A DNA stretch of 64,000 bases from assembly GCF_029490015.1 (NCBI RefSeq), contig NZ_CP120468.1, forward strand, positions 1,240,001 to 1,304,000. Direction: 5' to 3'. A model generated the notes under the pieces. That model saw nothing but the letters and a program-made list of their open reading frames with translations. It did not search any database and was not told the origin of the DNA. A program made the position numbers and the translations under genes. Origin of the DNA: Halobaculum limi (GTDB lineage: Archaea; Halobacteriota; Halobacteria; Halobacteriales; Haloferacaceae). Shown piece after piece: positions 53,905-62,422 of the stretch (position 1 is the first letter of the stretch; each line of letters starts with the position of its first letter).

Positions 53905-54777
53905 ATGACCAGACGCAGCGTGCTGTTCTCGCCGGGCGACCGCCCGGAACTGATGCGGAAGGCACCGGCAACCGGCGCGGATACGGTCGTCTTCGACCTG
54001 GAGGACGCCGTCGCGCCCGGTCGGAAGGAAGAGGCGCGGGCGGCCGTCTACGACGTTCTCTCGGACCCCGAGTTCGACCCGGACGCGGAGGTGTGCATCC
54101 GCGTCACCGGGACGGAGACGTACCGCGACTTGGAGGTGATCGCAGACGACGATGCCGCCGGCTTCGACGCGGTGATGCTTCCGAAGGCGGAGTCGAGTGA
54201 CGCGGTCGCGCATCTGGACAAGCAGTTGCGCGAACACGACCGGCGTGTCCCCGTCATCGCTCTCGTCGAGACGGCCCGTGGCGTCCTCCACGCTGAGGAG
54301 ATAGCCGACGCGGGGCCGACCGCAGCAGTGGCGTTCGGCGCAGAGGACCTCTCGGCGGACGTTGGTGCGACGCGGACCGACGAGGGAACCGAGGTGCTGT
54401 ACGCCCGCGAGAAGGCCGTGACGGCGGCCGCTGCCGCCGATGTCGACGCCATCGACACAGTCTACACCGACTTCTCTGACGGCGAGGGTCTCCGCGAGGA
54501 GACGCAGTTCGCGGCGGGGCTTGGGTACGACGGCAAGATGGCGATCCACCCCTCGCAGGTGCCGATCATCAACGAGGCGTTCACGCCCAACGCCGACGAG
54601 ATTGCGTGGGCGCGGCGCGTCCTCGCCGCCCGCGACGACGCGGCCGACGACGACCGCGGCGTGTTCCAGGTGGACGGCGAGATGATCGACGCACCCCTCA
54701 TCGCGCAGGCGGAGCGCGTACGGGAGTACGCAACGCTCGCTGGCGAGTGGTCGGACGCCGACGCGATCGGGGAGTAG
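53905..54777 (+). CDS. HpcH/HpaI aldolase / citrate-lyase beta-like (CitE family) acyl-CoA lyase
   Basis: A 290-residue TIM-barrel lyase. RSVLFSPGDRPELMRKAP, TVVFDLEDAVAPGRKEEAR (metal-binding Glu/Asp), IALVETARGVLHAEEI (catalytic Glu) and GYDGKMAIHPSQVPIINEAF are the CitE hallmarks. Stand-alone members cleave malyl-CoA, beta-methylmalyl-CoA or citramalyl-CoA. Pairing with the divergent MaoC hydratase and the nearby acyl-CoA carboxylase suggests beta-methylmalyl-CoA or citramalyl-CoA chemistry, which is inference. A TATA-like TTGATACG sits about 28 nt before the ATG. Confidence 0.9.
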   Translation: MTRRSVLFSPGDRPELMRKAPATGADTVVFDLEDAVAPGRKEEARAAVYDVLSDPEFDPDAEVCIRVTGTETYRDLEVIADDDAAGFDAVMLPKAESSDAVAHLDKQLREHDRRVPVIALVETARGVLHAEEIADAGPTAAVAFGAEDLSADVGATRTDEGTEVLYAREKAVTAAAAADVDAIDTVYTDFSDGEGLREETQFAAGLGYDGKMAIHPSQVPIINEAFTPNADEIAWARRVLAARDDAADDDRGVFQVDGEMIDAPLIAQAERVREYATLAGEWSDADAIGE

Positions 54778-54807
54778 AACCGGACTCGACTCCTCAGGCG
54801 CGGCGAC

Positions 54808-56139
54808 TCAGGGCCACAGACCGCGGACGCTCTTCGCCTCCGCGATGCGCCCGAGGGCGACGACGTAGGCGGCGTCGCGCCACGTGATATCGCGGGCTTC
54901 GACCTCTTGGCGAACGTCGTTCCACGCCGAGAGCATCTCCGACTCCAGTTCCGTCTGCACCTGTTCGAGCGTCCACGTCCGGCGGTTGATGTCCTGAAGC
55001 CACTCGAAGTAACTGACGGTGACGCCGCCGGCGTTCGCGAGGATGTCGGGGATGACGTGGACGCCGCGTTCGGCGAGCATCTCGTCGGCGGCGAACGTCG
55101 TCGGCCCGTTCGCACCCTCGACGACGATGTTTGCACGCACGTCTGCGGCGTTGTCGGCGGTGATGACGTTGCCGACGGCGGCGGGGATGAGCACGTCGAC
55201 GTCGAGGGTGAGGATGTCGTTCCCGTCGTCGAGCAGATCCGCGCCGTCCGTCTCCGCGGCGTAGCCGGTGACGGCGTTCGGTTCTTCGGAGAAACTCGGG
55301 ATCGAGTGGGTGTCGAGACCGTCTGCGTCGTAGACGGCGCCGCCGGTGTCGGACACCGAGACGACGTCTGCGCCCCACTCGTCGAGGAGGCGGGCGGCGT
55401 TCGCGCCGACCGACCCGTACCCCTGCACGGCGACGGTCAGGCCGTCGAGGTCGTAGTCGTAGTACTCCGCGGCCTCACGGACGACGATGGCGACGGAGCG
55501 ACCGGGCGCTTCTTCGCGGCCCTCGGTGCCGCCGACGACTGGCGGCTTGCCGGTGACGACGCCGGGGACCGTCTCGCCCTCCTGCATCGAGTACGCGTCC
55601 ATAAACCACGCCATCGTCTGGGAGTTTGTTCCCATGTCCGGCGCGGGGATATCCTTCTTCGGCCCGACGAACTTCCGCAGTTCCTCGGCGAAGCGGCGGG
55701 TGAGCCGTTCCTTCTCGCCGTCAGAGAGCGCCTTTGGGTCGACGACGACGCCGCCCTTCCCGCCGCCGAACGGGAGGTCCATCACGGCGCACTTCCAGGT
55801 CATCCACATCGAGAGGCCGACGCACTCCTCCTCGCTGACGTGCGGGTGGAAGCGCAGGCCGCCCTTGTACGGGCCGCGCACGTCGTCGTGTTGGGCACGG
55901 TAGCCGGTGAACACCTCGACGGAGCCGTCGTCACGTTCCAGGGGAACGGCGACGCGGTGGACCGTGGTGGGGTGTTTCAGCCGTTCGATGACGCCGGGGT
56001 CGACGTCGAGGTGGACGGCCGCGTGTTCCAACTGCCGGCGGGCCGTCTCCAGAGCAGATTCCGGTTCCGTCTCGTGGTCATCCGATTGTTCGTCCGCGGT
56101 GACGCGAGTCTCGTCTGTGTCTGCGGTTCCGGTTGACAT
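54808..56139 (-). CDS. Glutamate dehydrogenase (longer paralogue)
   Basis: A 443-residue Glu/Leu/Phe/Val dehydrogenase. [10 protein letters not shown], the catalytic-lysine motif [33 protein letters not shown] and the dinucleotide site [17 protein letters not shown] are complete, and [15 protein letters not shown] lies near the end. It converts 2-oxoglutarate and ammonium to glutamate or the reverse. The N-terminus has an acidic extension of ~25 residues absent from its divergent paralogue. No TATA element lies at the leaderless distance, so a 5' leader of about 35-70 nt is expected from the A/T-rich elements at 56200-56240. Confidence 0.95.
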   Translation of the reverse strand: MSTGTADTDETRVTADEQSDDHETEPESALETARRQLEHAAVHLDVDPGVIERLKHPTTVHRVAVPLERDDGSVEVFTGYRAQHDDVRGPYKGGLRFHPHVSEEECVGLSMWMTWKCAVMDLPFGGGKGGVVVDPKALSDGEKERLTRRFAEELRKFVGPKKDIPAPDMGTNSQTMAWFMDAYSMQEGETVPGVVTGKPPVVGGTEGREEAPGRSVAIVVREAAEYYDYDLDGLTVAVQGYGSVGANAARLLDEWGADVVSVSDTGGAVYDADGLDTHSIPSFSEEPNAVTGYAAETDGADLLDDGNDILTLDVDVLIPAAVGNVITADNAADVRANIVVEGANGPTTFAADEMLAERGVHVIPDILANAGGVTVSYFEWLQDINRRTWTLEQVQTELESEMLSAWNDVRQEVEARDITWRDAAYVVALGRIAEAKSVRGLWP

Positions 56140-56464
56140 GGTGGTGTGTCCGTCGCCGCGACGTGCGGCGGGTCGATGTCGCCTCCTGCGGGGGTCCTGA
56201 TTATAGTATTAATGATGTGTGTTAATCTAAGGTATATATACACATACTACCACTGTAGCGATCGGATCGACCAATCGGTCTCTGGTGGTCGTCGTTTCCG
56301 CAGCGAGGGTCGGTTTGTCGGGTTCTCGGCGACGTAACACGTCGATTCTCGCCGACGACCGATCGTCGGCCGTTCTCCAACTCGATCGAACCGGACCGCT
56401 GTCGGGCGATCTTGGGCACACGCTCGATGCTATGCTGTCGGTGTGACTATTATGGTCCTTAGTG

Positions 56465-56479
56465 AATATCTATGATATT
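56465..56479. promoter_or_regulatory. Inverted repeat upstream of the plus-strand glutamate dehydrogenase
   Basis: AATATC-TAT-GATATT, 6-bp perfect arms with 3-nt spacer, ending 11 bp before the TATA element. Size and spacing resemble Lrp/AsnC-type sites, regulators often controlling glutamate metabolism in archaea, but the binding protein is not known. Confidence 0.45.
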
Positions 56480-56489
56480 GATTCGTCAC

Positions 56490-56498
56490 GGTTAAGAA
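56490..56498 (+). promoter_or_regulatory. TATA box of the plus-strand glutamate dehydrogenase
   Basis: GGTTAAGAA centred about 28 nt before the ATG at 56521; leaderless. Confidence 0.5.
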
Positions 56499-56520
56499 CG
56501 GGCACGGTGCGTGGATACGT

Positions 56521-57780
56521 ATGTCCGGTGACGAGGCCAACCCCTTCGAGAGCCTCCAAGAGCAAATCGACGACGCGGCGGCATATCTCGACGTCAACGA
56601 CGACGTCATCGACCGACTCAAACACCCCGAGCGAGTCCTCGAGACGAACCTCTCTGTCAAGATGGACGACGGCTCACTGGGGCGGTTCAAAGCGTTCCGC
56701 TCGGAGTTCAACGGTGACCGCGGCCCGTACAAGGGCGGCATCCGCTATCACCCGGGCGTCTCCCGCGACGAGGTGAAGGCGCTGTCGGGGTGGATGGTGT
56801 ACAAGTGCGCCGTCGTCGACATCCCCTACGGTGGCGGGAAAGGTGGCATCGTCATCGACCCCTCGCAGTACTCCACGAGCGAACTCGAACGCGTGACGCG
56901 GTCGTTCGCGACGGAACTGCGCCCGTTCATCGGCGAGGACAAGGACATCCCCGCACCCGACGTGAACACGGGTCAGCGGGAGATGAACTGGATCAAAGAC
57001 ACCTACGAGACGCTGGAGAACACCACCGAACCCGGCGTCGTCACCGGGAAGTCGCTGGAGGCCGGTGGCTCGGAGGGCCGTGTCGAGGCGACGGGTCGCT
57101 CGACGATGCTCACCGCTCGCGAGGCGTTCGACTACCTCGACAAGGAGATGGACGGCGCGAGCGTCGCCGTGCAGGGGTACGGCAACGCCGGGCACATCGC
57201 CGCCTACCTCATCGAAGACCTGGGCGCGAACATCGTCGCCGTCTCCGACTCTTCGGGTGCGGTGTACGCCGAAGACGGCCTCGACGCCCGCGACGTGAAA
57301 GCCCACAAGAACGAGACGGGGTCGGTTTCGGGATACGCCGGTGCCGACGAGGAGTTCTCTAACGACGACCTGCTCACGCTCGATGTCGACCTCCTCGTCC
57401 CCGCGGCGCTGGAGAACGCCATCGACGGCGACCTCGCGAACGACGTGAAAGCCGACGTCATCGTCGAGGCGGCCAACGGCCCCCTCACGCCCGACGCCGA
57501 CGACGTGCTCACTGAGGCCGACGTCCACGTGTTCCCCGACATCCTCGCGAACGCTGGCGGCGTCACAGTCAGTTACTTCGAATGGGTGCAGAACCGCCAG
57601 CGCTTCTACTGGACCGAAGAACGGGTCAACGAGGAACTGGAGCGCCACATCGTGAGCGCCTTCGACGACCTGACCGAGTGTTACGAGGAACGTGAGGTGC
57701 CGAACTTCCGGACCGCCGCATACGTCGTCGCGATTCAGCGCGTCGTCGACGCGTTCCTCGACAGCGGCAACTGGCCCTGA
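56521..57780 (+). CDS. Glutamate dehydrogenase (shorter paralogue)
   Basis: A 419-residue Glu/Leu/Phe/Val dehydrogenase. [33 protein letters not shown] (catalytic Lys), [34 protein letters not shown] (GxGxxG) and [18 protein letters not shown] are complete. It is divergent from a second GDH whose coding region differs clearly, so they are old paralogues. One may be NADP-linked and assimilatory and the other NAD-linked and catabolic, but coenzyme choice cannot be read with confidence. Confidence 0.95.
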   Translation: MSGDEANPFESLQEQIDDAAAYLDVNDDVIDRLKHPERVLETNLSVKMDDGSLGRFKAFRSEFNGDRGPYKGGIRYHPGVSRDEVKALSGWMVYKCAVVDIPYGGGKGGIVIDPSQYSTSELERVTRSFATELRPFIGEDKDIPAPDVNTGQREMNWIKDTYETLENTTEPGVVTGKSLEAGGSEGRVEATGRSTMLTAREAFDYLDKEMDGASVAVQGYGNAGHIAAYLIEDLGANIVAVSDSSGAVYAEDGLDARDVKAHKNETGSVSGYAGADEEFSNDDLLTLDVDLLVPAALENAIDGDLANDVKADVIVEAANGPLTPDADDVLTEADVHVFPDILANAGGVTVSYFEWVQNRQRFYWTEERVNEELERHIVSAFDDLTECYEEREVPNFRTAAYVVAIQRVVDAFLDSGNWP

Positions 57781-57885
57781 GAACCCGGGTTCGTCGACGC
57801 TGACCCGCTCTCCTATGGTGACCCGAGTTCTCGGTATCTGAATCTGACAGGAGCGCCTTTGTCCGACCTTCGCGTACGTGAGCAT

Positions 57886-58287
57886 ATGATCGGCCGAGCC
57901 CTCCCCCTCGCACTCGCCAGCGGCGTCACGACCCTGCTGGTCGCGGGTACCGTCGCCATCGAGGCGTCCACCGCCTCGGGTCTCGGCGGCCCGGGCGTCG
58001 GGATTCTCGGCGTCCTCGTCGGTTTGGTCGCCGCCCTCCTCGCTGCCATCGCGGTCGGCCTCCTCGTCGCCTCCGAGCGCCTGCCTCCGAGTGCGATGGC
58101 TGTACTCGTCGCCTACGGGACGTTCGGCGTCGCGTTCCTCGCGGTCGCCGCCCTCCGGTACGTGAACGTGCCCGGGGCCGACGAGACGCTCTCGATGCCG
58201 ATTCAGGTCGGCCTGAGTCTCGTCTGTGCGCTCGCCGCCGGCGTCGTCGCCGCCCGCGGTGGCCGCCCGCGTGCGGAGACTGCCTGA
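57886..58287 (+). CDS. Four-helix membrane protein of unknown function
   Basis: A 133-residue hydrophobic protein with four predicted helices (ALPLALASGVTTLLVAGTVAI; GVGILGVLVGLVAALLAAIA; AVLVAYGTFGVAFLAVAAL; IQVGLSLVCALAAGVVAA). No charged membrane residues or motifs point to a function. The ATG at 57886 is preferred to 57859, because the extra nine residues (MSDLRVREH) would place charges before the first helix and overlap the promoter. Confidence 0.7.
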   Translation: MIGRALPLALASGVTTLLVAGTVAIEASTASGLGGPGVGILGVLVGLVAALLAAIAVGLLVASERLPPSAMAVLVAYGTFGVAFLAVAALRYVNVPGADETLSMPIQVGLSLVCALAAGVVAARGGRPRAETA

Positions 58288-58358
58288 GTGCCGACGATGC
58301 GACACCGTCGCGACGGCTCCGAGTGGGTTCATACGCTCGGGCCACCTCTACTACGCCG

Positions 58359-58904
58359 ATGAACGCTCGCGTCGAGGCGCTGTTCACCGCGCCCGAGGGG
58401 TCTGCACCGATGGTCGACCACGACCGGATCCGACTCGTCGACGGCGGCATCGAGGGTGACCGCTACCTAAACGGGTCGGGGTACTACTCGCCGTTCGACG
58501 TGTGTGAGGTGACGCTCGTCGACGCCGCCGCACTCGACACGATTCGCGAGGAGGCCGGTATCGACCTCACCGACGGCCGGCACCGGCGCAATGTCGTCGT
58601 CCGCGGCGCCGACCTCGACGAATTGCTGGAGGCGACGTTCCGTCTCGGCGACGCCGAGACCGGGGCCGTGCTTCGCGGCACGCGCCCGCGGCCACCGTGT
58701 ACGCACGTCGAGCAAGTGGGCGGGCAGGATGGCATCGCTCGGGCGCTGAAGGGGCGACGTGGCGGCATCTGTGCGGACGTGGTCGACCCCGGCAGGGTCG
58801 CCGTCGGCGACGGCGTGGAGATACTCGAAGCCGACCCCCGAACCGAGGGTCGTCGGATCGTCGACCGCCTCAAGCGATCGCTCGGTCGGACGCACGGCGA
58901 GTGA
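58359..58904 (+). CDS. MOSC-domain protein
   Basis: A 181-residue MOSC domain, the C-terminal sulfur-carrier domain of molybdenum-cofactor sulfurases, here stand-alone. Conserved features: IEGDRYLNGSGYYSP, HRRNVVVRGADLDELL, the Cys in RPRPPCTHVEQ thought to carry sulfur, and GRRGGICADVVDPGRVAVGD. It probably handles sulfur or molybdopterin ligands. The ATG at 58359 has GTTCATACGC about 28 nt upstream. Confidence 0.88.
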   Translation: MNARVEALFTAPEGSAPMVDHDRIRLVDGGIEGDRYLNGSGYYSPFDVCEVTLVDAAALDTIREEAGIDLTDGRHRRNVVVRGADLDELLEATFRLGDAETGAVLRGTRPRPPCTHVEQVGGQDGIARALKGRRGGICADVVDPGRVAVGDGVEILEADPRTEGRRIVDRLKRSLGRTHGE

Positions 58905-59012
58905 GCGGCCGACGGTCGTGTGTGGTTCGAGAACCACTGTGCCTGCCGGTCCCGTGCGGGTCACTCGCACGACCGGCCTACTGCTTTCCGAGGATACGTC
59001 GTACCGATTGGT

Positions 59013-60101
59013 ATGTCACCATCACTCTCACGTCGGCGGTTTCTCGGTAGCGTCGGCGTTGCTGGCGTCGCGTCGGTCGCTGGCTGTCTCGACGGGACGT
59101 CCGTTCCTGGGAGTGGTGATGGCGACCTCCTCGGTACCGACGGGAATCCACCTCCGGCCCGCGAGACTGGCCTGTACCAGCCGTGGGATCTCGACCGCGT
59201 CAGCGACGCCACCGTCAGCGGTGGCCCCGGCAAAGACGGCATCCCGTCTATCGACTCCCCGCAGTTCGCCCCCGCGAGTGATGTGTCGTTCCCCGACGAT
59301 CGCGTCGTGTTCGGGTACGCCGGCGAGTCGGACGTGAAGGCGTACTCCCAGCACATCCTCGTGTGGCACGAGATCGCGAACGACGTCCTCGACGGGACGA
59401 ACGTCGCGGTCACCTACTGCCCGCTGACGGGTACTGCGATGGGGTTCGAGCGTGGCGACACCACCTTCGGCGTCTCGGGCCGTCTCGTAAACAACAATCT
59501 CGTGATGTACGACCGCGCGACCGACTCGCGGTGGCCGCAGATTCTCGCGGCGGCCGTGTCGGGGCCGCAGGCGGGCGACCAACTCCGCGAGTTCCGCCTC
59601 GTGTGGACGACGTGGGGGCAGTGGCGGCGTGCCCACCCCGATACGGAGATTATGACGGAAAACACGGGCTACTCGCGGCGCTACGGTGGCGACCCGTACG
59701 GCAACTACAACCCCGACACCGGCTACTACGCGTCGTTCAGTCAGCCGCTGTTCCCGTCGCTCGATGAAGGGTATGAGGAGACGCAGGAGGACGCCAAGCG
59801 CGTGGTGGTCGGCACGCGAACCGCTGACCGCGCCGTCGCCTTCGACAAGCCGACGCTCCGCGAGGAGACGGTGCTCGCCACCGACGACGGCGCACTCGTC
59901 GCCGTCTACGACTCCACCCTCGATACGGGATACGTGTACCGCACGGAAGGCGCGACCGTCACCGCGAGCGGCGACGGACTACTCGTCGTCGACGGCGAGA
60001 CGTACGCCGCCGACTCGCTCCCTCTTGACCGAGCGTACGCCTTCGACGCGATGTGGCACGCGATGGGCGGTTTCTATCCGGAGACGGTATATGTCACCTG
60101 A
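59013..60101 (+). CDS. DUF3179 Tat lipoprotein
   Basis: A 362-residue exported protein. The N-terminus SRRRFLGSVGVAGVASVAGC combines a twin-arginine motif (RRRFLG) with a lipobox (VAGC), so it is exported folded and lipid-anchored. The mature part is DUF3179: HILVWHEIANDVLDGTNVAVTYCPLTGTAMGFERG, FGVSGRLVNNNLVMYDRATDSRWPQ, and a single conserved Cys in VTYCPLTGTA that may bind metal or thiols. Function unknown. It overlaps the next membrane-protein gene by 11 nt. Confidence 0.9.
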   Translation: MSPSLSRRRFLGSVGVAGVASVAGCLDGTSVPGSGDGDLLGTDGNPPPARETGLYQPWDLDRVSDATVSGGPGKDGIPSIDSPQFAPASDVSFPDDRVVFGYAGESDVKAYSQHILVWHEIANDVLDGTNVAVTYCPLTGTAMGFERGDTTFGVSGRLVNNNLVMYDRATDSRWPQILAAAVSGPQAGDQLREFRLVWTTWGQWRRAHPDTEIMTENTGYSRRYGGDPYGNYNPDTGYYASFSQPLFPSLDEGYEETQEDAKRVVVGTRTADRAVAFDKPTLREETVLATDDGALVAVYDSTLDTGYVYRTEGATVTASGDGLLVVDGETYAADSLPLDRAYAFDAMWHAMGGFYPETVYVT

Positions 60102-60741
60102 GACGGCTGCTGACGACGGATTCGCGCCGCGAGTGCTCGCCATCGCCGCGGACGCGGCTGCTCGGACGCGACGGGCGCTCGCGGCGACACTCAACGACCG
60201 CGTCTCGGTGGGCGTGTTGCTCGCGACGACGCTCGCGTACGTCCTTGTGTACCTGTTCGCTGTCGGCGACCTGGGTCAGTCGACGGCCGGCGTCCTCGAA
60301 ACGGGGTCAACCGTCGCAGTGAGCGTGTCTGCCGCGCCGCTTGTCCGTTCCCTCAGTGGTGAGGCGGTGGCGCTCGTGACGCTCGGACCCGTAGAACTGC
60401 TCGTCTCGCCAGCGACGCTCGCAATTGGGGCACTGCTAGGCGTCCTCGTAGGCGCGAACCTCGCGCTGTCAACGCTCGCGTGGCGACGCCCGACGGTGTG
60501 TGAGATCTCTCCTGCGTCGGGACTCGCGGCGGGGCTTCCGGCGCTGCTGTCAGGGACTGCGTGTTGCGGTCCGTTGCTGTTCATCGTTCTCGGCCTCCAG
60601 GCGACGAGTGCGGCGCTGACGGCGGTCGCGTGGCTCCGGCCAGTGGCGACGTTCCTACTTGTGGCGTCGCTCATATGGGCCGCCTGGCGACTCGACGTAC
60701 AACTGTCGGCAGCCGACATCAGTGGTCGCTCGGACAGGTGA
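60091..60741 (+). CDS. Six-helix membrane protein with a TACCGP cysteine motif
   Basis: A 216-residue protein with about six hydrophobic helices. It begins inside the DUF3179 gene (11-nt overlap), so the two are coupled. The key feature is SGTACCGPLLFIVLG, a vicinal cysteine pair at the entrance of a helix, followed by LRPVATFLLVASLIWAAW. Similar CC(G/A)P loops occur in membrane thiol/metal transfer proteins, e.g. MerT-like or thiol-oxidoreductase families, but no homology is certain. It may work with the lipoprotein's conserved Cys. Confidence 0.75.
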   Translation: MSPETAADDGFAPRVLAIAADAAARTRRALAATLNDRVSVGVLLATTLAYVLVYLFAVGDLGQSTAGVLETGSTVAVSVSAAPLVRSLSGEAVALVTLGPVELLVSPATLAIGALLGVLVGANLALSTLAWRRPTVCEISPASGLAAGLPALLSGTACCGPLLFIVLGLQATSAALTAVAWLRPVATFLLVASLIWAAWRLDVQLSAADISGRSDR

Positions 60742-60772
60742 GTCGGCGTTCACCTGAGCGGTAGCGCGGAGG

Positions 60773-61182
60773 CCCCTTCCTCAACGAACGAGTGGAGCGA
60801 GCGAGTAGGGAGGGGAGGAAGCGCGTTCGTTTCAAGCGCAAACGCTTATAATGACGAACCGTCAATCGTGGCATAGTTTCACACGGGCAGAAGTACTCCT
60901 GTGAAGGGGGCCACAGCAATCTTGGGAGGGTCCAAGCACGGTGGTTTCTCGGGTGGAACGGGCCACAGTCAACTGGCCCTAACGTGGGAACGACGACCGC
61001 GAACGTGACGCCACGTGCCTCTCCGTACCCACACGGGTCAGAGCGTGAGAACACCGACAATTAAATTGCCTCTGCTGGTCCGACCTGCCAGCAAACAAGT
61101 CCAGACGGGCGTGCAACCTACCCCCGCTGGAAGCCACGCAAGCCCCGTCCTCAAACCGCCGAAGGCGGTTAGCGCGGGGTAG
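60773..61182 (+). mobile_element. Decayed IS200/IS605-type (TnpB, IS1341-like) element remnant
   Basis: About 400 bp with both ends of a haloarchaeal TnpB element but no intact transposase. On the left is an imperfect hairpin (CTTCCTC ... GAGGAAG, about 60776-60830) followed by a TATA-like TTATAATG. In the interior one frame (60967-60984) reads SQLALT, similar to the QLALKSGT C-terminus I recall in haloarchaeal TnpB proteins. On the right is the nested hairpin CCCCG ... CGGGG (61143-61179) around AACCGCC-GAA-GGCGGTT, then TAGTTGAC. The element fills most of the 564-bp gap 60742-61305; 61183-61305 holds nothing I recognise. Confidence 0.6.
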
Positions 61183-61305
61183 TTGACTCGATGCACACCG
61201 GTTGCCGGGCTTAACCTTCTGCAGTGTCGCAATCCGAGCAGTACGGGCCGGTGAGATGTGACGAGCTTACCGGTTGGAACCTGCTCGTCGGTCCGTGACT
61301 GTCGC

Positions 61306-62301
61306 TCAGTTCTCCTCGGCGCTGTCCGGGAAGATGCTCTCGGGAATGTACGCGGTCACCGTCCAGTTCGGTGCGTCGACGACCTCGCTGATCTTGAGGT
61401 CCATCGCCGCCGAACAGAGGATGTACGCCTCACCCCGCGTCAGGCCGCGGTGGTCGTGGAGGTGGGTGATCATATGTCGGGTCGCCTTCTTTGTCGCCTC
61501 CATCAGGTCGGCGTCGATGCCGGTCGTCGCGTACATCGGTTCGTCGACGCCCGTCGGCGTGAACGGCCCCGTCGTCGTGAACTCCGGTTGCTCGATGTCG
61601 AGGTCCTTACGGACGCGGAACCGGGCGGTGACGAACATCGGTGCCTCGACGCCGGTGACACACACCTCGCCGTCACCCTGTGCGGCGTGACAGTCCCCCG
61701 TCGAGAACAACGCGCCCTCAACTTCGACCGGCAGCCGGACGGTCGATCCTGCAGTCATGTGCTTCACGTCCATATTGCCGCCGACGCTCCGCGGCGGGAG
61801 CGTGTCGTGTTCGCCGTCTTCGGCGGGTGCGTTGCCGATGACGCCCGGGAATGGGTCGAGTGGGACCTCGATACCGTTGACAAACTTCCCGACGTCGCCC
61901 TGAAGATCCCAGATGTGAATGCCAGGGTCCTCGAAGTCCTCGGGAAGCAGTCCCAGTCCCATCTCACCGGGGAAGTAGACGTTGTACCCCCAGCCTTTGT
62001 GCTGGAGATCGAGGAGGTCGACCTCGAGGACGTCGCCCGGTTCCGCTCCCTCGACGTACACAGGACCCGTGAGCGGGTGGACTGGGTCGAAGCTCACGCC
62101 CATCACGTCCTCAGCGGTGGTCTCGACATCAATCTGGCCGTCGACGGCGTCGCGACACTCGAAGCGAACCACGTCGCCGTCGGTGACCGTCAGCGCGGGT
62201 TCCAACGAGTTGTCCCACGCCGAGTGGATGTTCCGGTCTGCATCCGAGAGGTGGTGGTCGACGGTGTAGCCAGGATCGCTGTTGTTGCTACTGTGTGACA
62301 T
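61306..62301 (-). CDS. Acetamidase/formamidase family protein
   Basis: A 331-residue FmdA/AmdA-family amidohydrolase that releases ammonium from formamide or acetamide. GPVYVEGAEPGDVLEVDLLDL, PGVIGNAPAEDGEHDTLPPRSVGGNMDVKHM and ALFSTGDCHAAQGDGEVCVTG (metal-binding GDxHAxQGDGE) are hallmark motifs. The final ~60 residues include ATRHMITHLHDHRGLTRGEAYILCSAAMDLKISEVVD. The ATG at 62301 has ACTTTATGC 28 nt upstream. True substrate unknown. Confidence 0.92.
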   Translation of the reverse strand: MSHSSNNSDPGYTVDHHLSDADRNIHSAWDNSLEPALTVTDGDVVRFECRDAVDGQIDVETTAEDVMGVSFDPVHPLTGPVYVEGAEPGDVLEVDLLDLQHKGWGYNVYFPGEMGLGLLPEDFEDPGIHIWDLQGDVGKFVNGIEVPLDPFPGVIGNAPAEDGEHDTLPPRSVGGNMDVKHMTAGSTVRLPVEVEGALFSTGDCHAAQGDGEVCVTGVEAPMFVTARFRVRKDLDIEQPEFTTTGPFTPTGVDEPMYATTGIDADLMEATKKATRHMITHLHDHRGLTRGEAYILCSAAMDLKISEVVDAPNWTVTAYIPESIFPDSAEEN

Positions 62302-62390
62302 AATCACAACCACCACGGCGCCGCGCATAAAGTTACAGGCGGATTCGCCTCGCTCGCCGATTATCCAATCCGAAACACAGGGTTGTGCCT

Positions 62391-62400
62391 TCTTGTATCT
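62391..62400 (+). promoter_or_regulatory. TATA box of the soluble histidine kinase
   Basis: TCTTGTATCT centred about 27 nt before the GTG at 62423; it decides this start. Confidence 0.45.
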
Positions 62401-62422
62401 CCAGGGCGTTGGCTATTCCCGA

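Larger units (their letters stand above)
56140..56520. other. Divergent intergenic region between two glutamate dehydrogenases
   Basis: 381 bp without a gene and much richer in A/T than its surroundings. It holds promoter elements for both directions: TATA-like AATACTATAAT and GTATATATAC (about 56200-56240) facing the minus-strand gene, and GTTAAGAA (56491-56498) facing the plus-strand gene, plus the inverted repeat at 56465. Confidence 0.6.
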
